7,070 bases of DNA. It comes from Bacteroidia bacterium (GTDB lineage Bacteria > Bacteroidota > Bacteroidia > UKL13-3). How positions within the stretch are numbered: position 1 is the first letter of the stretch; each line of letters starts with the position of its first letter. Below are positions 1 through 5,942 of this stretch, piece after piece. The position numbers and the translations under genes are program-made. The stretch lies in assembly GCA_022402405.1 (NCBI GenBank), contig JAKRSG010000309.1:1-7070 (forward strand), written 5' to 3'. A model generated the notes under the pieces. The model ran no database searches, was not told the DNA's origin, and saw only the letters and a program-made list of their open reading frames with translations.

Positions 1-1062
1 AATTTATATTCAACTTTTGTAGAAAAGGCATTTTCTCTACTAAAATCAGAAGGTTATTTTTCATTCATTATTCCGAATTCTATTTTAATGGGTTCGTCTT
101 ATCAAAATCTTCGAAACCTAATAAAAAAAGAGATTTACGGAATAGTAAAACTTCCAGAGAAAGTGTTTGAAGATGCAGCAGTTGAAACAGTAATAATTGA
201 ATTTAAGAAAAAAGGAATATTTGAAATTTGCCAAACATTGGCTTACAAGAAAGACGATAAAGTAACCGAAATTGATGAAACCTTAAAATACTTAGTTCCT
301 AAAAAATCTTGGGAAATATATGACGAGCCTAAATTCAATATTTACATTTCTGATGAAATACTGAAGCCATTAACGAAAATTCACAGAAAGGGAAAGCGAT
401 TAGAAGAAATAGCTGATTTTACGCTTGGCATTACACCATACGACAAATACAAAGGACATTCAAAAGAACTAATTGAAAACAAAGAGTTTCATTCAGATGT
501 GAAATTATCTAATGAATACAAACCGCTTATAAAGGGTGAAAATATTGTACCCTATTACGTTGACGAAAAAGAAAACGGTTACATCAAATATGGTTCTTGG
601 CTAGGTGCACCAAGAGAAGAAAGATTTTTTACCGAACCAAGAGTAATTGTTCGTCAAATTGTTTCAGGAAAACCACCAAAAATTTATGCAGGTTATACAG
701 ATAAAGCACTCTATTTTACTCAAATCGGCTTTTCGATAATTCCAAAATCAGAAATAACTGTTTTTGAACTAACAGCTCTGTTAAATAGTAAGTTGATGAA
801 TTTTTATCACAAGTATTTATTCTTGGATATTGAAAAAGAACTGTTTCAAAAAATCCTGATTGAGAACTGTAAACTATTTCCTTGCAAGGCATTTAAAGAA
901 AGTAATTTAGTAAAAGAAATAATCGAGAAAATCATAAAAACAAAATCAAGTGATGCCGAAGCAGACATTACAATATTTGAAACCAATTTGGACAAAATGA
1001 TATATGAGCTTTACGAATTGACCGAAGAAGAAATTAAAATTGTGGAAAATGCTTCAATTTAA
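1..1062 (+). CDS. Eco57I/TaqI-type adenine-specific DNA methyltransferase, 3' part
   Basis: The frame is open from base 1, so the start lies outside the window; 353 residues are visible. The first Met in frame (88) is internal, because the preceding codons already read as methyltransferase. The first ~75 residues are the end of the SAM-binding catalytic domain: the EKAFSLLKSEGYFSFIIPNS segment is typical of the Eco57I/TaqI class, followed by a VKLPEKVFEDAAVETVIIEF strand region. Residues ~125-300 match the TaqI-like target-recognition domain (ADFTLGITPYDKY, PLIKGENIVPYY, EPRVIVRQI, YFTQIGFSIIP). The tail with KMIYELYELTEEEIKIVE is the usual ending of the family, so the 3' end seems intact. 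Family members transfer a methyl group from SAM to adenine N6 at a specific site, and many are fused to a nuclease (type IIG/IIL). The catalytic NPPY motif and any nuclease domain would lie upstream, so whether it also cuts DNA cannot be told. It is probably the modification arm of a defence locus shared with darTG. Confidence 0.88.
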   Translation, partial: NLYSTFVEKAFSLLKSEGYFSFIIPNSILMGSSYQNLRNLIKKEIYGIVKLPEKVFEDAAVETVIIEFKKKGIFEICQTLAYKKDDKVTEIDETLKYLVPKKSWEIYDEPKFNIYISDEILKPLTKIHRKGKRLEEIADFTLGITPYDKYKGHSKELIENKEFHSDVKLSNEYKPLIKGENIVPYYVDEKENGYIKYGSWLGAPREERFFTEPRVIVRQIVSGKPPKIYAGYTDKALYFTQIGFSIIPKSEITVFELTALLNSKLMNFYHKYLFLDIEKELFQKILIENCKLFPCKAFKESNLVKEIIEKIIKTKSSDAEADITIFETNLDKMIYELYELTEEEIKIVENASI

Positions 1063-1150
1063 CGAATACGACCGAGAAACCAAGGGGCGAATAAGAGCAT
1101 CAAATTGTAAGAATAAATCTCTAGACATTGCAGTTGAGGTAATTATTTAG
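1049..1150 (+). pseudogene. 33-codon open frame overlapping the methyltransferase end; possible gene remnant
   Basis: An ATG 14 nt before the end of the methyltransferase gene, in another frame, opens a 33-codon reading frame beginning MLQFNEYDRETKGRI and ending at TAG. Short overlaps of this kind are typical of translationally coupled genes in restriction-modification operons. The first ~23 residues are charged and protein-like; the end (AVEVII) is not informative. It may be the stub of a former downstream gene cut off when the DNA between here and darT changed, a real small protein, or chance. I recognise no family. Confidence 0.25.
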
Positions 1151-1286
1151 GTTTTTTTCTTTAACTTGGTTTACAGATTTTTTCTGAAAATGGCAACAGT
1201 GCAAGGAGTGGGAGCTTAAATATTAGCCTAAAAGGGGAATCATCAAATACATTACAATAGAACATAGAAATGATTAAATTTGTGGA
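1063..1286. other. Intergenic stretch between the methyltransferase and darT
   Basis: Apart from the possible 33-codon remnant at its left end, I see no gene here. It contains a T7 run at 1152-1158 and a T6 run near 1180, but neither follows a G+C stem, so no intrinsic terminator is supported. I find no convincing TTTG-N19-TAnnTTTG promoter of the Bacteroidota type. A darTG promoter probably lies here, since 224 nt is long for an operon gap, but its position is not visible by eye. Confidence 0.4.
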
Positions 1287-1910
1287 ATGCCTGATTTAAA
1301 TAAAACATATTTGTTTAGAATGACTCATATTGAGAATATTCCACATATCCTTCAATATGGCATTACACATTCAAACTCGGCAAATGCTAACCCTAATTTT
1401 GTCCCTATTGGTGATCATAGTTTGATTACGACTCGAAACAGTGCCATGTTACAAAATGGTAGGCAGTTGGGGGAATATATTCCGTTTTATTTTGCTGTAA
1501 GATCGCCTATGCTATATGTTGTACAAAATGGATTTAATATGGTAGCACCTACTCCTGCAGAAAACATTGTTTATTGTGTTACTTCGGTTCAGAAAATTAT
1601 TGACTTTGAATTAGATTTTGTATTTACAAATGGTCACGCTGTTGATAGATTTCCATTCCAATTTTCAAGACTAGACATCAACAACTTGGATACTATCTTA
1701 GATTGGAATGCAATAAATGCTAGATACTGGCGAGATGATAACGATCTTGACATGAAGAGACGAAAAGAGGCGGAATTTTTAGTTTCAGGTGATATTCCTA
1801 TAAATGCTATTCTAGGTTATGTTGTTTACAACGAAAATTCAAAAGTAAAAATCATTAACTATGGTGTTGATGCAGCTAAAGTTCAAATTAAATCAGAATT
1901 TTATTTTTAA
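1287..1910 (+). CDS. darT: DarT toxin, ssDNA ADP-ribosyltransferase (DUF4433)
   Basis: A 207-residue protein, the normal length for DarT. The family uses NAD+ to attach ADP-ribose to bases of single-stranded DNA in short sequence motifs, which blocks replication; DarT is a toxin and a phage-defence effector in the cytoplasm. Visible family blocks are YLFRMTHIENIPHILQYGI at residues 8-26, the segment with LITTR at 46-50, a Y-x-V-TS stretch at 96-100, FTNGHAVDRF at 113-122, DWNAINARYW at 139-148 and the RRKEAEFLV block at 158-166. Arg50 and Glu163 sit where the catalytic Arg and Glu of characterised DarT proteins (R51 and E160 in the Thermus enzyme, from memory) are expected, so the toxin looks active. 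Starting at 1287 places the YLFR block at the usual distance from the N-terminus. No clear Shine-Dalgarno sequence precedes it. The antitoxin gene follows 3 nt after the stop, giving the usual toxin-first order. The subtype (darTG1 or darTG2) and target base are not assigned. Confidence 0.94.
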   Translation: MPDLNKTYLFRMTHIENIPHILQYGITHSNSANANPNFVPIGDHSLITTRNSAMLQNGRQLGEYIPFYFAVRSPMLYVVQNGFNMVAPTPAENIVYCVTSVQKIIDFELDFVFTNGHAVDRFPFQFSRLDINNLDTILDWNAINARYWRDDNDLDMKRRKEAEFLVSGDIPINAILGYVVYNENSKVKIINYGVDAAKVQIKSEFYF

Positions 1911-1913
1911 TAT

Positions 1914-2948
1914 ATGATACAATATAAAACGGGCAACTTGTTGGAAAGTGAAGCGGAAGCTTTGGTTAATACCGTTAACACAGTAGGTGTGATGGGTAAA
2001 GGTATTGCATTGCAGTTTAAAAATATGTTTCCAAATAATTTTAAGTTATATGCTAATGCTTGCAAAAATAAAGAAGTAAAAGTTGGTAATTTGCTTGTAA
2101 CCGAAGAAGAGGCATTGTTATCTGGCAAGAAAATCATAGTTAATTTTCCAACCAAAACTAATTGGCGTTTACCTTCAGAATATCAATACATCGAAAGCGG
2201 ACTATCTGAATTAGTGAAACTCATTAAAGAAAAGAATATCAAATCTATTGCTATTCCTCCTTTGGGTTCAGGTAATGGTGGTTTGGATTGGAATAAAGTA
2301 AAACAGATTTTGGAGAATTATTTAAGTAATTTAAATTGCGAAATATATGTTTATGAACCTACAACCGCCATTCAGGATGCTTTAAAAAAAGAACGTGTGA
2401 AACTTTCGCCAGCCAGAGCGATGTTGCTTTCAGTATTATATGAATTAGTAAGAAATGGAGAGTTTGTATCTGAATTTTCATCTGAGAAAATTGCCTATTT
2501 CCTGCAACGATTTGGAGCACGTGAAAGTTTTAAGTTAGAATTTCAACCTAATTTTTACGGACCCTATTCAGGAAAAGTAAAACACGTGTTGTATTATCTA
2601 AATGGAAGCTACATAATGGGATATAGTTCAAAAGATAAAAAACCTTTTGAGGAATTGGGGTTAATTCTAGATGCTGAGTCGGATGTGAATGATTTTTTAA
2701 ATAAGCCTGAAAACTTAATGCACAAGAACATAGTAGAAAAGACAAAATCTTTTTTAGCAGGATTTTACTCGCCATTTGGCTTAGAATTACTATCCACAAT
2801 TGACTTCATTATTTCTGAAAAAGGTGCCAAAACTTTAGAGTCAATAACGATGGAACTAGAAAACTGGAGCGACAGGAAGAAAACATTATTTACGAACCAA
2901 AAATTTATTCAAATAGCAATAAGAAATTTAGAATTACATCTAAATTGA
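1914..2948 (+). CDS. darG: DarG antitoxin, macrodomain DNA ADP-ribosylglycohydrolase
   Basis: A 344-residue, two-domain antitoxin. Residues 1-150 are a macrodomain of the DarG type: TGNLLESEAEALVNTVNTVG at 6-25, GVMGKGIALQFK at 25-36, NFPTKTNWR at 77-85 and the ADP-ribose-binding loop IPPLGSGNGGLDW at 114-126. Lys81 in the NFPTK segment corresponds to the catalytic lysine of characterised DarG (K80 in the Thermus protein, from memory). This domain removes ADP-ribose from DNA and so reverses DarT damage. Residues ~155-344 match the DarG C-terminal domain (LSPARAMLLSVLYEL, FQPNFYGPYSGKVKHVLYYLNG, FYSPFGLELLSTIDF), which in studied systems binds and blocks DarT by mimicking single-stranded DNA. 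Both modes of neutralisation therefore seem retained. The ATG lies 3 nt after the darT stop, which implies one transcript and coupled translation. The 3' end overlaps the first of two 15-nt palindromes. Confidence 0.95.
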   Translation: MIQYKTGNLLESEAEALVNTVNTVGVMGKGIALQFKNMFPNNFKLYANACKNKEVKVGNLLVTEEEALLSGKKIIVNFPTKTNWRLPSEYQYIESGLSELVKLIKEKNIKSIAIPPLGSGNGGLDWNKVKQILENYLSNLNCEIYVYEPTTAIQDALKKERVKLSPARAMLLSVLYELVRNGEFVSEFSSEKIAYFLQRFGARESFKLEFQPNFYGPYSGKVKHVLYYLNGSYIMGYSSKDKKPFEELGLILDAESDVNDFLNKPENLMHKNIVEKTKSFLAGFYSPFGLELLSTIDFIISEKGAKTLESITMELENWSDRKKTLFTNQKFIQIAIRNLELHLN

Positions 2949-2954
2949 ATTTAG
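2940..2954. repeat. 15-nt palindrome CTAAATTGAATTTAG, copy 1
   Basis: A perfect odd palindrome (7-nt arms around a central G) spanning the darG stop codon at 2946-2948. The left arm can also pair with AATTTAG at 2925-2931 (loop of 8), so two mutually exclusive hairpins are possible. A copy differing only at the central base occurs at 3511-3525, just after the next gene. It could be an AT-rich terminator-like or protein-binding site. It is not followed by a T-tract, so termination is uncertain. Confidence 0.45.
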
Positions 2955-2965
2955 CCTTATAGGTA

Positions 2966-3000
2966 ACACCCCCCCAAACCCAACACAATGACCCACACCC
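2966..3000 (+). promoter_or_regulatory. A/C-only leader with a C7 run before the 2988 gene
   Basis: From 2966 to 3000 the + strand contains only A and C, except for the T and G of the ATG start codon itself. It includes a C7 run at 2969-2975 and CCC at 2979-2981. There is no Shine-Dalgarno sequence. A stretch of this bias is out of place in such AT-rich DNA and would give an unstructured ribosome landing site. The function is inferred only. Confidence 0.35.
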
Positions 3001-3497
3001 TAGAACACTTTAAGCAGAAAAGCACTGAGGAGCTTGTTGTAATTGCTAATAGTACTATTGATGATTGGCAGCAGGTGGCTATTGATAGGGCTCGAGAGAT
3101 TTTGAAGGAGAGAAATGTTTCTGTTGAAAGTCAGGAGCAAATACTCAAAGAAATTACGGAGGCTGTTGAGGAATATTGGAGCAAGGAAGCAGAGAGGCGA
3201 AAAAATGAAGATTATAATTTGCTTGAAAAAATTATCATGGTTGTTAGGTGGCCAAGAGAGTTGCTTTGGGGTTGGAGCCTTAGGCAAGAGGGTTATGAGC
3301 TCAAAGCTAAGAGAAGATTGCAGCTAATTGGCTTGGGAATGTTATTAACCATATTCGTAATAATGTGGGCTAACTATCAGTGGGAAAAAGATGAAGCGAA
3401 ACGTCAAGAGTTTATTGATAACACCGACATTAGCGAATGGGAAAAAAATTACTACGGGGTAGATAGCAATGGCAATATTCTTAGACCTAAGGAATAA
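2988..3497 (+). CDS. Unrecognised 169-residue protein with one membrane helix
   Basis: I do not recognise this protein. The N-terminal ~45 residues (KQKSTEELVVIANSTIDDWQQVAIDRAREILKERN region) resemble a short helical motif seen at the start of many Bacteroidota membrane proteins, which supports the chosen ATG. Residues ~46-80 are a charged helix, probably coiled coil. Residues 81-100 are an amphipathic Trp-rich segment (VVRWPRELLWGW), and 111-129 (LQLIGLGMLLTIFVIMWAN) form one membrane helix. The 40-residue tail is polar. Arg/Lys residues before the helix (KAKRR) suggest the N-terminus stays in the cytoplasm. The gene starts 39 nt after darG on the same strand, so it could be read from the darTG transcript, but its sequence gives no functional link. 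It looks slightly richer in G+C than darTG. Gene confidence is good; function is unknown. Confidence 0.8.
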   Translation: MTHTLEHFKQKSTEELVVIANSTIDDWQQVAIDRAREILKERNVSVESQEQILKEITEAVEEYWSKEAERRKNEDYNLLEKIIMVVRWPRELLWGWSLRQEGYELKAKRRLQLIGLGMLLTIFVIMWANYQWEKDEAKRQEFIDNTDISEWEKNYYGVDSNGNILRPKE

Positions 3498-3506
3498 TTA
3501 TTTTAT

Positions 3507-3529
3507 TTAACTAAATTAAATTTAGTTAA
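3507..3529. terminator. AT-rich perfect hairpin after the 2988 gene; contains palindrome copy 2
   Basis: Arms TTAACTAAAT (3507-3516) and ATTTAGTTAA (3520-3529) are perfectly complementary across 10 bp with a 3-nt loop, beginning 9 nt after the gene's stop codon. The core 3511-3525 (CTAAATTAAATTTAG) repeats the palindrome at 2940-2954 with only the centre base changed. The placement fits a terminator, but the stem has only two G-C pairs and no T-tract follows, so an operator or another binding site is equally possible. Confidence 0.45.
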
Positions 3530-3599
3530 TTGTATTACCCAAACTTGTTTTATAAAACCTATTAAAAATCAACTTTTTTTCTTGATTGAACTTTTTAGC

Positions 3600-3630
3600 T
3601 TTGTTGTATAATTTTTAGGTAATATATTAT
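3600..3630 (+). promoter_or_regulatory. Candidate Bacteroidota-type promoter of the histidine kinase gene
   Basis: TTTG at 3600-3603 is followed after exactly 19 nt by TATATTAT at 3623-3630. This agrees with the Bacteroidota primary sigma factor pattern TTTG-N19-TAnnTTTG in the upstream box and in four of the six fixed positions of the downstream box. Transcription would begin near 3637, leaving a very short leader before the ATG at 3645. A TATAAT at 3607-3612 is an alternative -10-like box but lacks a well-spaced partner. Confidence 0.4.
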
Positions 3631-3634
3631 ACAA
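3604..3634. promoter_or_regulatory. 9-bp inverted repeat overlapping the kinase promoter, possible operator
   Basis: TTGTATAAT (3604-3612) and its exact reverse complement ATTATACAA (3626-3634) are separated by 13 nt, giving 22 bp between arm centres, about two helical turns. That is the geometry expected for a dimeric DNA-binding protein. The repeat lies between the kinase's candidate promoter boxes and its start codon. Chance is possible in DNA this AT-rich. Confidence 0.4.
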
Positions 3635-3644
3635 ATTAAATAAA

Positions 3645-5942
3645 ATGTCTCAAGAGCCTATGCAGTTAAGTTACGATGAATTGCTAACTGCCTATAATAA
3701 GTTAAAAGACGAAGTTACCATGTCGAACCCATTTTTGGGAGAGGCTATTTTGCGTAAATTAATTATCAATTCTCCATTAGCCATGTTCTTGTGCGACATA
3801 CATGGTAATATCCGTTTAACCAATGATGCTGCAGCTCGGCAAACCGGATTTAGTATTGAGAAACTAGAGACTATGTCGGTAACAGATTTAGATGCCGATT
3901 ACTCTACTGTAGAAATGTTTACCCAATTTTGGGAGAATAACCCATTTAATGTATCTACCTTATTGTCTACTCGACATATAACTCAAAGCAAAGGAATAAT
4001 TTTAGTAGAGGTTAACGGGATAAAATTAGATTTAAATGGGGAGGTATATGTGTTGGGAATAGTACAAGACGTTACCGAAAGAACCAATTTAATAACTAAA
4101 CTTAGAGATAAAGATCGTTTTTTTGAGAATGCTATTGATTTATTTACCATTTCAGATTTTAAAGGTAAATTTTTAACGATAAACCGCAGTTGGACGAGAG
4201 AGTTGGGGTGGCCAGAGGAGGAGTTTTTGGTTCAGCCATGGTTAAATTTTGTACATCCAGATGATGTGCAAAGAACCTTAGATGTATTTGAAGGGATAAA
4301 AGCAGGCAAAGAATTTTTTCAATTCGAGAATAGGTATTTAAGTAAAGATGGTTCATACAAATGGATTGCGTGGAATGCATTTCCATTTGTAAAAGAAGGA
4401 TTGGTTTATTCTGTTGGTAGAAATATTACTGAGCAACGAGAGCTTGAGTTAACGGTTAAGACCAATAACGAGATGCTGAATAAATTGGCAGCTCAAGTAC
4501 CGGGGGTGGTGTATAAATATCAGTTGTTTCCAGATGGTAGGTCGTGTTTTCCTTATTCATCGCCTGGTATGTACGATATTTATGAGTACCATCCAGAAGA
4601 TCTGCAAACAGACGCCCTACCTGTTTTTGGACGATTGCATCCAGATGATGTAGACAGAGTTTCTGAGGATATTTTTACATCTGCACGCGAGCAAAGTTTG
4701 TTTGAGAGTGAGTTTAGAGTTATTCTACCAAGTAAAGGTGTACAATGGCGTATGTGCAATGCTAGGCCAGAGCGTTTAGATGATGGAAGCACTCTTTGGT
4801 ATGGCATTATTACCGACATTACAGACAGGAAGCTTAAAGAAGAAATTATAAACCTCTCTGAACAGAAGTATAGAATTGTAGCTGATAATACTTTTAACTG
4901 GGAGTTTTGGGAAGACGAAAATGGCATCTTGGTTTATGTTTCGCCTGCTTGTTTAAAAGTTACAGGTTACACTGCCGAGGAGTTTATTCACGATAAAGAT
5001 TTGGTAGAGAAAATAATTTTACCAGAGGATGTTTCTAAGTTTGCTAAACACAAAACACATGTTAAAAACGCACATGGTTCTGATAGCTGCAGTTTTAGGA
5101 TACGAACTAAAACAGGAGAAATAAAGCACATACACCATGTATGTTTACCAGCTTATGATTCTGCAGGTAATTATAGAGGGATAAGAGGAACAAACCTCGA
5201 TGTTACAGAGTCTGTTTTACAAATAAATAAAATACAAGCACTCCTTACCGTGGAGGAAGAACACACCAAACGTATGAGGAGTTTTAATCATATTGTTTCG
5301 CACAATCTGCGTTCGCATACGGCCAATATGCAAGGTTTATTAAGCATTATTGAAGAAGAATACCCTGAATTTTTTGAGAATGAATATATCCGTTTATTAA
5401 AGCAATCTTCGGAGAATTTAAGTCAAACACTTGCCCATCTCAATCAAGTATTAAATGTAGACATGATTGAGTCTAAACAATGGGTTGAGGTAAATTTATT
5501 AGAGTATGTAAATAAAGCCATAAACAGTGTTTCTACCTTAGCCAGGTTTTCAGATTTGCGCATAGAAATAGATGTACCAGCAAACATAGTGTTACAAACG
5601 GTTCCGGCATATTTAGAAAGCATATTGCTGAACCTATTAACTAATGGAATAAAATATTCGTCGCCAGATAGAAAGTCGCATCTAAAAATTAAAGCCACTC
5701 AGCACAATAATCAAATCACAATCCAATACATAGATAACGGTATAGGAATAGATTTAAACCGACATAGCGCGGCTATTTTTGGCATGTACAAAACCTTTCA
5801 TGGAAACAAAGATTCTAAAGGCTTAGGTTTGTTTATGACCCGCAATCAAATTGAGGCTATGGGAGGAAAGATAGAGGTAGAAAGTAAGGTAAATGTAGGT
5901 ACTACATTTACCATTACTTTACCTAAATCGCATACAGATTAA
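3645..5942 (+). CDS. Soluble sensor histidine kinase with four PAS domains
   Basis: A 765-residue protein that would sense a signal through PAS domains, autophosphorylate on His and pass the phosphate to a response regulator. PAS domains lie at about 30-147 (ending DVTERT), 158-266 (HPDD at 204-207, NITEQ at 260-264), 284-397 (HPDD at 332-335, DITDRK at 391-396) and 405-523 (ending LDVTES); the middle two look like the PAS_3 type. A dimerisation domain at ~540-605 carries the box FNHIVSHNLRSH with phosphoacceptor His553. The ATPase domain at ~652-760 has the N box NLLTNGIKYS (Asn667), G1 DNGIGID at 697-703, an F box near Phe712 and G2 KGLGLF at 725-730, so all kinase motifs are intact. There is no signal peptide or membrane helix, so it should act in the cytoplasm on an internal or diffusible signal. 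No receiver domain is fused and no response regulator gene is in the window, so it is an orphan here. It has its own promoter region and is probably not part of the darTG unit. Confidence 0.93.
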   Translation: MSQEPMQLSYDELLTAYNKLKDEVTMSNPFLGEAILRKLIINSPLAMFLCDIHGNIRLTNDAAARQTGFSIEKLETMSVTDLDADYSTVEMFTQFWENNPFNVSTLLSTRHITQSKGIILVEVNGIKLDLNGEVYVLGIVQDVTERTNLITKLRDKDRFFENAIDLFTISDFKGKFLTINRSWTRELGWPEEEFLVQPWLNFVHPDDVQRTLDVFEGIKAGKEFFQFENRYLSKDGSYKWIAWNAFPFVKEGLVYSVGRNITEQRELELTVKTNNEMLNKLAAQVPGVVYKYQLFPDGRSCFPYSSPGMYDIYEYHPEDLQTDALPVFGRLHPDDVDRVSEDIFTSAREQSLFESEFRVILPSKGVQWRMCNARPERLDDGSTLWYGIITDITDRKLKEEIINLSEQKYRIVADNTFNWEFWEDENGILVYVSPACLKVTGYTAEEFIHDKDLVEKIILPEDVSKFAKHKTHVKNAHGSDSCSFRIRTKTGEIKHIHHVCLPAYDSAGNYRGIRGTNLDVTESVLQINKIQALLTVEEEHTKRMRSFNHIVSHNLRSHTANMQGLLSIIEEEYPEFFENEYIRLLKQSSENLSQTLAHLNQVLNVDMIESKQWVEVNLLEYVNKAINSVSTLARFSDLRIEIDVPANIVLQTVPAYLESILLNLLTNGIKYSSPDRKSHLKIKATQHNNQITIQYIDNGIGIDLNRHSAAIFGMYKTFHGNKDSKGLGLFMTRNQIEAMGGKIEVESKVNVGTTFTITLPKSHTD
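5939..5942. other. Shared TTAA: overlapping convergent stop codons
   Basis: The palindrome TTAA supplies the TAA stop of the kinase gene on the + strand (5940-5942) and the TAA stop of the hydrolase gene on the - strand (5939-5941). The genes therefore meet tail to tail with no spacer, and no bidirectional terminator can lie between them. Each transcript must end inside, or antisense to, the other gene. Confidence 0.9.

Noticed and set aside
1152..1186. T7 and T6 runs as an intrinsic terminator after the methyltransferase
   Set aside because: No stable stem precedes either run; the only nearby pairing is CAGA/TCTG with a T-rich loop.
1270..1299. Nine-codon open frame (MIKFVECLI) overlapping the darT start, as a possible leader peptide
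   Set aside because: Frames this short are common by chance, and it has no ribosome site or regulatory codon pattern.
1907..2155. Minus-strand open frame opposite the start of darG
   Set aside because: It lies wholly opposite the strongly conserved macrodomain coding sequence and resembles no protein family.
2548..2799. Minus-strand open frame opposite the 3' half of darG
   Set aside because: It is antisense to the conserved DarG C-terminal domain and has low-complexity, Leu/Ser-rich content.
3000..3327. Antisense and +1 frames inside the gene at 2988-3497
   Set aside because: The chosen frame has a plausible N-terminal motif, coiled coil and membrane helix; the others lack protein-like features.
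4159..5698. Three minus-strand open frames within the histidine kinase gene
   Set aside because: They run antisense to recognisable PAS and kinase motifs and have no protein-like character.
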